Source: Planctomycetota bacterium
GTDB lineage: Bacteria; Planctomycetota; Planctomycetia; Pirellulales; Pirellulaceae
Direction of reading: 5' to 3'
Assembly (NCBI GenBank): GCA_027622275.1
Contig: JAQBZB010000028.1
Span: 1-49,302, forward strand
DNA length: 49,302 bases
Part shown: positions 43,400 through 49,302 of the stretch, in pieces
Layout of the letters: the number at the start of each line of letters is the position of its first letter
Position numbering within the stretch: position 1 is the stretch's first letter
Notes under the pieces: generated by a model
Seen by the model: the letters and a program-made list of their open reading frames with translations, nothing else
Told to the model about the DNA's origin: nothing
The model's database searches: none
Translations under genes and position numbers: made by a program

Positions 43400-44280
43400 G
43401 AGCCCGGTTTGCGATAGATCGTGTGTCCGAGTGATTCGACGTAGTTGGCTAGCCAAGTTTGATGTTCCGAGTGACCGAGGAACAAGTATCCTCCAGGCCG
43501 TAGCTGTTCTGACAATCGTGCAACGAGCTGTTTCTGTCGCGTTTCGTCAAAATAGATCATGACGTTCCGGCAGAAGATCGCGTCAAAGCGGCGTTGAAAC
43601 GGCCAGTCCGGTGCCGTGAGATTGAATTGACGAAACGCGATCATGCGCCGCAATTCGTCACGAGCCCGACACGTTTGACGGTAGCGCCCCGTTCCTTTCA
43701 TGAAGTGCCGCTCACGGATCGCGCGCGGCAAGCAGGTGGCTTCGGCAATCGGGAAGATGCCACTCTCGGCGGAGCGCAGCACGTCGGTATTGATGTCCGT
43801 GGCGAGGATCTTAATGTCCCAACAGGCTCGCTGACCGAAATTCTCGAGCAGGGTGATCGCCACGGAATAAGGCTCATGCCCTTTCGAGCACGCCGCACTC
43901 CAGATTCGCAGCTTGTAGTCCGAAGTGGCGGCGGCGTTGGCGCGCCACTGACGAAATGCTTGATCGCGCAGAAACTCGAAGTGATGGTTTTCGCGGAAGA
44001 AGTCGGTCTTGGTTGTCGTTACAAAGTTGACCATCTGTTGCAACTCGGCACCGTCACGATCCTCGCAAAGCAGATAGTGATAATAGTCGTCGTAGCCCCG
44101 CAGTCCGAGCTGCCGCACGCGGCGAGCCAGCCGCGAGACAAGCAAGTCGCGTTTCGTGTCACCGAGCGTGATGCCCGACTCAGCCCTGATGAGATCACGG
44201 AGCTGCTCGAATGTTCTCGGCGAAATGCTCGCGAACGATAGCTCGCCTTCTTCAGTGGTTGCCACTTGCGGGACAGGCAC
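43396..44280 (-). CDS. cheR: Chemotaxis protein methyltransferase, 294 aa
   Basis: CheR methylates glutamates of chemoreceptors using S-adenosylmethionine. The N-terminal helical domain (FEQLRDLIRAESGITLGDTKRDLLVSRL region, about 23-50) and the methyltransferase core with TTTKTDFFRE, IWSAACSKGHEPYS (SAM-binding) and FDAIFCRNVMIYFD are present. The start is GTG at 44280, two bases after the mcp stop, with GAGGA about 12 bases upstream. The stop TAG falls in the CTAG target duplication of the family B element. Order and spacing place it in one operon with cheA, cheW and mcp. Confidence 0.96.
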   Translation of the reverse strand: MPVPQVATTEEGELSFASISPRTFEQLRDLIRAESGITLGDTKRDLLVSRLARRVRQLGLRGYDDYYHYLLCEDRDGAELQQMVNFVTTTKTDFFRENHHFEFLRDQAFRQWRANAAATSDYKLRIWSAACSKGHEPYSVAITLLENFGQRACWDIKILATDINTDVLRSAESGIFPIAEATCLPRAIRERHFMKGTGRYRQTCRARDELRRMIAFRQFNLTAPDWPFQRRFDAIFCRNVMIYFDETRQKQLVARLSEQLRPGGYLFLGHSEHQTWLANYVESLGHTIYRKPGS

Positions 44281-44282
44281 GG

Positions 44283-45863
44283 CTAAAAGTCCTCGAATCC
44301 GCCACGGCTGTCGCGGCTGCCAACGGGGATGGAGTCGAGTTCACGGTCGCTCTCCGCGCTCCAATTCGCCTCGGTCGCGCGCCGGGAAACGGCTTCGGCC
44401 GGTTTGAGCGAATGCGTAAAGAACTCGTCCTCCAGGTCACGGCTGTGGTGCAGACTCGCCAGCACACTTTGCAGTTGTTGGGATTGTTCGGCCAACCCGA
44501 CGGCACTCCGCGACATGGAATCGGACTGCGTCGCGCTGACCTGTGTGGCGTGATCGATCTGAGAAACAGCACGGCTGACTTGCTCGATGGCCACCGATTG
44601 TTCACGGCAAGCGCCCGCGATCTCGCCGACGATATTCGTCACCTGTTGAACGGCCGCCGTAATTTCATTCAGTTTCTCGCCCGACTGGTTGACCAGCGAA
44701 GATCCCGTCTCGACCTTCTCGACGGAATCTTCGATCAGAACCTTAATCTCCTTGGCAGCCGCGGCGCTGCGTTGTGCGAGATTGCGGACTTCACCGGCGA
44801 CAACGGCAAAACCGCGCCCTTGCTCGCCGGCACGCGCTGCTTCGACGGCCGCATTCAAGGCCAGCAGGTTGGTTTGGAAGGCCAGTTCATCGATCGCGCT
44901 GATGATGTCGGAGATCTTCTTTGACGAGACTTCGATATCCCGCATGGCCTGAACGGCGCGGCCGACGACTTCGCCTCCTTGCTCGGCGGTGTGACGCGAG
45001 CGGAGCGCGACGCCGTTGGCCTGGTCGGCATTCTCAGCGTTCTGGTCGACCGTGGCCGTAATCTCTTCCAGACTCGCCGCGGTTTCTTCCAGGCTGGCGG
45101 CCTGCTTATGCGTGTTCAGTGCCAGTTGGACGGACGTGTCCGACAAGGACCGCGATACGTTCGAGAGGCTGGACGCGACTTTCTCGACCTTCGCCAGCGC
45201 ATGACGAACCGAACGGTTGATGAAGGACGACATCGCGAGTACCAGCGCCGTGATCCCGATTCCGGTTCCGACAAGCAGCCAATTGCTAAACACCACCGTC
45301 GCTTGCGCGCGCTGCTCGTCGTGCGTGTTTCGAGTCTGAGCGAGCGTCACGACTTGCTTAATCGCTTGATGGTGCTCGTCAAACAGTTCTTTGAGTTTGC
45401 CGTGAGCGAATTCGTTGGCGAGGTCACGATTGCCCTGCTTGATCGCCGGAATGAACTGTTCATTCACGACGTGATAGAACTTTCGCGCGGGCTCGTAAGA
45501 CGTTACGACCAACCATTGTTTTAGCTCACCATCTTCCAATTCGCGGGACCAGCGAGCATGCCGGTTGCCGTAATCTGCTTCGAGCAGCTCGCAGCGACGG
45601 TAGAGCTGGTCCTGACGGGCCGAGTCTTCTTCCGAGGCGAGTTGCAACACCGCCAGATACGACTCGGCGATAAACCCGCGTGACGGAACGACGTCGGACA
45701 CCAGGGCCTGGCCTTGCGCGATGTGCGTATACAGCGGGCCATTGACTTTGACGCGTTGCAGTGTCGCAAACGAGAACGCTCCGTAAACAACCAACCCCAA
45801 GACGGCGATGATTGTCAAAAGATTGAGTTTGTTGGTTACCGTTAACCGCTTTAGTCGGAACAT
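44283..45863 (-). CDS. Methyl-accepting chemotaxis protein, 526 aa
   Basis: Helices at about 13-32 and 192-215 enclose a periplasmic helical sensor (about 33-190, four-helix-bundle-like). The signalling domain has the hairpin tip [36 protein letters not shown]-type sequence (about 325-360). Between the second helix and the signalling helices there are only about 45 residues and I cannot recognise a HAMP domain. The C-terminus ends GGFEDF; GFEDF resembles the pentapeptide (NWETF-like) used by CheR to tether to receptors, and cheR follows directly. It overlaps cheW by 13 bases. The ligand is unknown. Confidence 0.95.
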   Translation of the reverse strand: MFRLKRLTVTNKLNLLTIIAVLGLVVYGAFSFATLQRVKVNGPLYTHIAQGQALVSDVVPSRGFIAESYLAVLQLASEEDSARQDQLYRRCELLEADYGNRHARWSRELEDGELKQWLVVTSYEPARKFYHVVNEQFIPAIKQGNRDLANEFAHGKLKELFDEHHQAIKQVVTLAQTRNTHDEQRAQATVVFSNWLLVGTGIGITALVLAMSSFINRSVRHALAKVEKVASSLSNVSRSLSDTSVQLALNTHKQAASLEETAASLEEITATVDQNAENADQANGVALRSRHTAEQGGEVVGRAVQAMRDIEVSSKKISDIISAIDELAFQTNLLALNAAVEAARAGEQGRGFAVVAGEVRNLAQRSAAAAKEIKVLIEDSVEKVETGSSLVNQSGEKLNEITAAVQQVTNIVGEIAGACREQSVAIEQVSRAVSQIDHATQVSATQSDSMSRSAVGLAEQSQQLQSVLASLHHSRDLEDEFFTHSLKPAEAVSRRATEANWSAESDRELDSIPVGSRDSRGGFEDF

Positions 45864-46351
45864 TGTGTAAGCCTTTCGCGATTGGGAGCTGTGTTGATTT
45901 TGGTCAAATGATGAACGTCGAGAAGAAGGACGAGCCGTTCGCCGGGTTTGCCGACACCGCGAAACCAGGTCACGTCCAAGTCGTCGGCCAGGGGCGGGGA
46001 ATCGTCGATGTCTTCGAGCTTGATGTCGAGCACATCGGAAACGCCATCCACGACGAGTCCGATCTGCCTATCGTTGACGGCGACGACAATGATCACCGTG
46101 AAGCGGTCGTACGCGCGGGCCGGCATCGCGAAACGAAGCCGCAAGTCGACAATCGGGATGATCGTGCCGCGTAGATTCAGCACCCCTTTGACGTACTCGG
46201 GAGCGTTCGGGATCGGAGCGACGTGCGCCAGGCTCTTAATCTCCTGGACATGCATGATCTCGATTCCGTACTCCTCGTCGTCGAGTGAGAAGACAAGGAA
46301 CTGTCGCGCGTTGTCCGTAAATCGATCGGTTGCCGTTGCTAGATTGGTCAT
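45851..46351 (-). CDS. cheW: Chemotaxis coupling protein, 166 aa
   Basis: CheW links CheA to receptors. The SH3-like family pattern is clear: [43 protein letters not shown] and [13 protein letters not shown]. The ATG at 46351 has GAAAGAA about 8 bases upstream, whereas the ATG at 46375 (eight residues longer) has none, so I prefer 46351. The end overlaps the mcp start by 13 bases, and cheA ends 42 bases upstream of it. Confidence 0.93.
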   Translation of the reverse strand: MTNLATATDRFTDNARQFLVFSLDDEEYGIEIMHVQEIKSLAHVAPIPNAPEYVKGVLNLRGTIIPIVDLRLRFAMPARAYDRFTVIIVVAVNDRQIGLVVDGVSDVLDIKLEDIDDSPPLADDLDVTWFRGVGKPGERLVLLLDVHHLTKINTAPNRERLTQCSD

Positions 46352-46393
46352 ACAGTCGGTTCTTTCAAGATGCATGGTCGGGAAGTCTGTTGG

Positions 46394-48463
46394 CTAATGG
46401 GAAAATGCGAGGCGATGTAACGCGGGTGTGTCGACGATCAACGCCACGCTGCCATCACCCAGAATCGTCGCGCCGCTGATCCCTGCGACTCGTTCGTAGT
46501 TCGCTTCGAGGCTCTTCATGACGACCTGCTGGTGCGCGATGAGCTGGTCGACAAACAAGGCCATCCGCTTCCCGCGGTTGTTGATGATCACTAGCAGCCC
46601 GTCGCACGGATCCGTCATGTGCGGCGTGACGTTGAAGAGTTCATGCAGCCGGACGAGCGGCAGTGATTCGCCGCGCAGCACCAACAGCTCGCCTCGTCCC
46701 GCGACGCGGCGAATATCGGCTCGTGCCGGGCGCAACGACTCGATGACCGAAGAGATGGGCAGCACGTAGGTGTTGTCGCTCACCCGGACCAGCAGCCCAT
46801 CGACGATCGCCAACGTCAACGGCAACCACATCGAAAAGGTCGCTCCCTCGCCGGGCAGTGACGAAATCTGGGCAAAGCCTTGCATCGATTCGATGTTCTT
46901 GCGGACAACGTCCATGCCGACACCGCGGCCCGAGATATCGGTCACGGACTCGGCGGTTGAGAACCCCGGCTCAAAGACCAAGTTGTAGATGTCGCGATCC
47001 GGCAGATCGTCGCTCGGTTGCAGCAAGCCGCGTTCAATCGCCTTGCGCCGGATCGCATCGCGATCGAGTCCGCGGCCATCGTCTTCAAGCTCGATACAAA
47101 CGCTGCCGTCTTTGTGGTAAGCCCGCAAGACGAGAAGTCCCTCCGGATTCTTGTCAGCCGCCGTTCGCTGCTCGGGTGTTTCGATGCCGTGATCGACGGC
47201 GTTACGAACCATGTGAACCAACGGGTCGCCGATCCGGTCGACCATGGATTTGTCGAGTTCAGTTTCTTCTCCTTCGAACCGAACCGTAACGCGTTTTCCA
47301 ACTTTGCGTGCCACGTCGCGGACAACCCGCGACATCTTCTGGAAAATGCCTCGCACGGGAACCATTCGCAATGACAGGCTCAGGTCTTGCAGCTCGCGAG
47401 CGATCTTTCGCAATTCCGGGAGCGATCTGGAAGTCAATTCGTGATCCGCGAATTCGATTTGCACCATCGACTCGGCAATCACCAATTCGCCGATGACGTT
47501 GATCAGTTGATCGAGCCGCTCACGACCGACTTTAATGTTCTCTTGCGCGCCGTGGCGGCTCGCCGGCGATGCGGTCGCGGCGGAGACAGGCTCGGATGAC
47601 GGGGCAGCGAGTTCTTCTTCGGCTTGATGGGCATCGACGAGACTCAACTCTTGTAAGACATTCGCCAGCCGGGCGTCGCGTGTTAGCGAACCTCGATGTC
47701 GGAGCCATTGCTCCGCGAGTGACATCTGTCTTCGAAGAGCGTCAATGCAAACCAGCACCGTATCAACCACGGCGGCGTTCACGCGGAGATGGCCCGACCG
47801 AACACGGTCGAACAACGTCTCGGCGGCGTGCGTCACCGCATGGATGTCGTCCAAGCTGAGGAACCCGGCAACGCCTTTGATCGAATGAAACGCTCGATAC
47901 AAAGTGCTGATTGCATCTTCCGTGGCCACGCCTTCGCCGACATCAAGCAACACCTGCTCCGCTGTGTCGAGGTGCTCTGCGGCTTCATCCAAGAACTCGC
48001 GCAGCAAGTCTTCGTCGGCCGAGAACGGAACCTCCAACGGCGTTTCCGTTGCCACGGCCAGGGACGTCGCGTTCGCAGCACTCGCCGTAGCTGCTCGCAG
48101 TAACTCGACCAACTCGGCGGCCGCGGCCGGTGCCGGTTGATCGCTCTTCGCAGCTTCGATCACACCTTGCAGGAGATCGAGCGCACCGACGATGAGTTCG
48201 ACGATCTCCAGCGTCGGCGTGACCTGTCCGCAACGGACACGTTCGAGACAGTCCTCAAGATGGTGCGTGAATTCAACAACAGGTTCGACACCGAACGACG
48301 TGGCAGCTCCCTTGACCGAGTGAACCGATCGGAACATCCGATTGATAAGCTCAATGTCGCCAGGTGCCGCAACGAGGGCGCGCGAGATCTCCTCGAGGAC
48401 TTCGAGGTGGTCTGCCGCCTCTTCAAAGAAGATCGTGCGGAATTCTGCCAAATCAACTTGCAT
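46394..48463 (-). CDS. cheA: Chemotaxis histidine kinase, two HPt domains, 689 aa
   Basis: Two HPt domains come first, with phosphorylatable His48 in FRSVHSVKGAATSFG and His193 in FHSIKGVAGFLS. They are followed by a linker, the dimerisation helices, the ATPase domain with HMVRNAVDHGIE, DDGRGLD and ISGRGVGMDVVRKNIE, and a CheW-like C-terminal domain. No separate P2 (CheY-binding) domain is apparent between the HPt modules and the dimerisation region; a linker of about 80 residues stands there. The start at 48463 begins MQVDLAEFRTIFFEEA, typical for HPt; the frame to 48601 adds a basic, non-homologous lead. It heads the operon cheA-cheW-mcp-cheR-cheB. Confidence 0.96.
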   Translation of the reverse strand: MQVDLAEFRTIFFEEAADHLEVLEEISRALVAAPGDIELINRMFRSVHSVKGAATSFGVEPVVEFTHHLEDCLERVRCGQVTPTLEIVELIVGALDLLQGVIEAAKSDQPAPAAAAELVELLRAATASAANATSLAVATETPLEVPFSADEDLLREFLDEAAEHLDTAEQVLLDVGEGVATEDAISTLYRAFHSIKGVAGFLSLDDIHAVTHAAETLFDRVRSGHLRVNAAVVDTVLVCIDALRRQMSLAEQWLRHRGSLTRDARLANVLQELSLVDAHQAEEELAAPSSEPVSAATASPASRHGAQENIKVGRERLDQLINVIGELVIAESMVQIEFADHELTSRSLPELRKIARELQDLSLSLRMVPVRGIFQKMSRVVRDVARKVGKRVTVRFEGEETELDKSMVDRIGDPLVHMVRNAVDHGIETPEQRTAADKNPEGLLVLRAYHKDGSVCIELEDDGRGLDRDAIRRKAIERGLLQPSDDLPDRDIYNLVFEPGFSTAESVTDISGRGVGMDVVRKNIESMQGFAQISSLPGEGATFSMWLPLTLAIVDGLLVRVSDNTYVLPISSVIESLRPARADIRRVAGRGELLVLRGESLPLVRLHELFNVTPHMTDPCDGLLVIINNRGKRMALFVDQLIAHQQVVMKSLEANYERVAGISGATILGDGSVALIVDTPALHRLAFSH

Positions 48464-48860
48464 CCAACTACCACCGGTTAAGTCGCAGTCGGCATCCGTT
48501 CCGGATCTGTTTTGGTGTACGACGTGTTTCGATCTCCTCATGAGATCGCGTGACGATTCGTGTGGCCGGTCTCTCGCTCGGATCGCTCGTTCGCGGCGCA
48601 CAACGGTGTCGCATTGTTTGTCTCTGTTGGCGTTATCGACCGCCTAATCGACGCACTTACCTCAATCGTTTCTCGTTCTCAAGATTCACGATTGCACGGT
48701 TGTGCCACTTGAATTCGATAGGGCGGTTACGCCAGACGTAGCGGAGTGCCGGGACGCGACGCAACAACAACTCGTTTGAGTTTCGAACCACCTTCCGAGT
48801 GTGACGTAGGTTTACAGAGACGGTGTCCGACGCGAGGACTATCCAACATCGAGGAAACGC
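48464..48860. other. Divergent control region between cheA and cheY-like gene
   Basis: 397 bases separate the divergent genes. Apart from the palindrome at 48530-48548 I see no hairpin, small gene or repeat. TTGCAC near 48693 followed by a weak TCGATA could be a promoter for the cheY-like gene but is unconvincing. Confidence 0.4.
48530..48548. promoter_or_regulatory. Putative operator palindrome upstream of cheA
   Basis: CGATCTC and GAGATCG form perfect 7-base arms around CTCAT, 67 bases before the cheA start. A regulator-binding site or short hairpin is possible. No promoter boxes were placed. Confidence 0.3.
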
Positions 48861-49253
48861 ATGAGTATCAGGGCTTTGGTGGTCGACGATTCCGGACCGA
48901 TGCGGGCCATCGTCATACGCAATCTCAGAACAGTTGGCATCGAAGAAATCGTCCAAGCCGCTGACGGTGCGGAAGCGCTGAAGCTGTTTCGAACCAGTGT
49001 CTTTGACGTCGTCATCACGGACTTCAACATGCCGCAAATGAACGGCTTGGAGCTTGTCAAAAAACTCCGGGCCAGCGGTTCCGAAGTGCCCATACTGATG
49101 CTGACGACCGAAGCGGAACGCAGCACCGTCCTCGCCGCGATCCAAGCCGGCGTCACGGGCTACCTGATCAAACCGTTTGATTCGAGTCTCTTACAAAAGA
49201 AACTCGAGAAGGTCTTAGCCGGAATACCGCGAGAATCAGCCGCCACGCGATAG
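48861..49253 (+). CDS. cheY: CheY-like response regulator, 130 aa
   Basis: A single receiver domain with the acidic pair Asp9/Asp10, phospho-acceptor Asp54 in VITDFNMPQMNG, the switch Thr in MLTTEAE and the conserved Lys in YLIKPF. It is the expected output of the neighbouring CheA and should act on the flagellar motor or another effector. GAGGA lies seven bases before the ATG. The last residues, ESAATR, and the stop codon are encoded by a repeat hairpin that begins at 49234, so the natural C-terminus was probably different. CheY identity rests on context; other single-domain receivers look alike. Confidence 0.93.
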   Translation: MSIRALVVDDSGPMRAIVIRNLRTVGIEEIVQAADGAEALKLFRTSVFDVVITDFNMPQMNGLELVKKLRASGSEVPILMLTTEAERSTVLAAIQAGVTGYLIKPFDSSLLQKKLEKVLAGIPRESAATR

Positions 49254-49302
49254 CGTGCGGTTCTCTCGAAGTTCACGAGAACCGCAGGCGATCGCCAAGC
49301 GG
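49234..49302. repeat. GCTAGC-type hairpin unit, cut by window end
   Basis: AATCAGCCGCCACGCG followed by TAGCGTGCGGTTCTC, a short centre and GAGAACCGCAGG matches the hairpin inside the family B copy at 43220-43399 almost base for base, but without the family B spacer or terminal repeat at its left side. It overlaps the last codons of the CheY-like gene. The right arm runs out of the window. Confidence 0.8.

Noticed and set aside
1-49302. CRISPR arrays, tRNA and rRNA genes, integrase or transposase genes
   Set aside because: No regularly spaced direct repeats, no rRNA-like stretches, and no DDE or tyrosine recombinase motifs were seen in any translated frame. A tRNA could be missed by eye; a tRNA scan would settle this.

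Overview
The window is most likely from a planctomycete, probably a Pirellulales-type lineage. The evidence is three loci of the planctomycete-typical DUF1501 and DUF1549/DUF1553 families, a giant secreted protein with the LE-x-R-x-LLAGD N-terminal signature and a dockerin end, a small lipoprotein ending in the RDFLLDNPPSIG-type motif, WD40 and PPC proteins, and many GCTAGC-rich palindromic repeats. I see no rRNA, tRNA, CRISPR array, phage genes or transposase.

Layout. (1) 65-547: a hypothetical gene whose stop codon lies in the target duplication of a mobile repeat. (2) 835-9647: a co-directional run encoding a tandem metallo-beta-lactamase-fold protein, a secreted protein of unknown function, an ABC ATPase and FtsX-like permease, an RND/MMPL exporter with its own probable promoter and operator, and a secreted alpha/beta hydrolase. 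I read this as an envelope export cluster of unknown substrate. (3) 9784-15298 (minus): DUF1549/1553, DUF1501 and WD40 genes, then a lone DUF1501 gene. (4) 15597-24642: a small lipoprotein; a fatty-acid-type operon (hotdog dehydratase, long acyl carrier protein, catalytically altered hotdog protein, ketosynthase); then PTS enzyme I, thioredoxin, a primary-like sigma factor and ribosomal protein S1. (5) 25301-30598: a 1765-residue secreted metalloprotease-like, SdrD/GEVED, cohesin-like and dockerin protein. (6) 30745-41938: a zinc-ribbon membrane protein, thiol peroxidase, secreted unknowns, a His-rich lipoprotein, an octaheme cytochrome c with HEAT and TPR repeats, a PPC-domain protein and a large cytochrome-type DUF1549/1553 protein. 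(7) 42131-49253: a chemotaxis cluster, cheA-cheW-mcp-cheR-cheB on minus, with a divergent cheY-like gene.

The most striking layer is the short non-autonomous mobile elements. Family A (121 bp, CTWAG duplications, three nearly identical copies), family B (172 bp, CTAR duplications, two copies of identical length) and a 133-bp family C element (8-bp duplication, 25-bp inverted repeats) can each be delimited to the base. They sit repeatedly at or within a few bases of stop codons, sometimes supplying the stop. One family A copy is an exact in-frame 42-codon insertion ahead of a signal peptide, and the family C copy has replaced the C-terminus of the giant protein. Target motifs containing TAA or TAG give a simple explanation for the stop-codon bias.

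Limits: all family names come from reading motifs in translated sequence. No database search or structure prediction was run. Starts were chosen from start codons, ribosome-binding sites and homology expectations.
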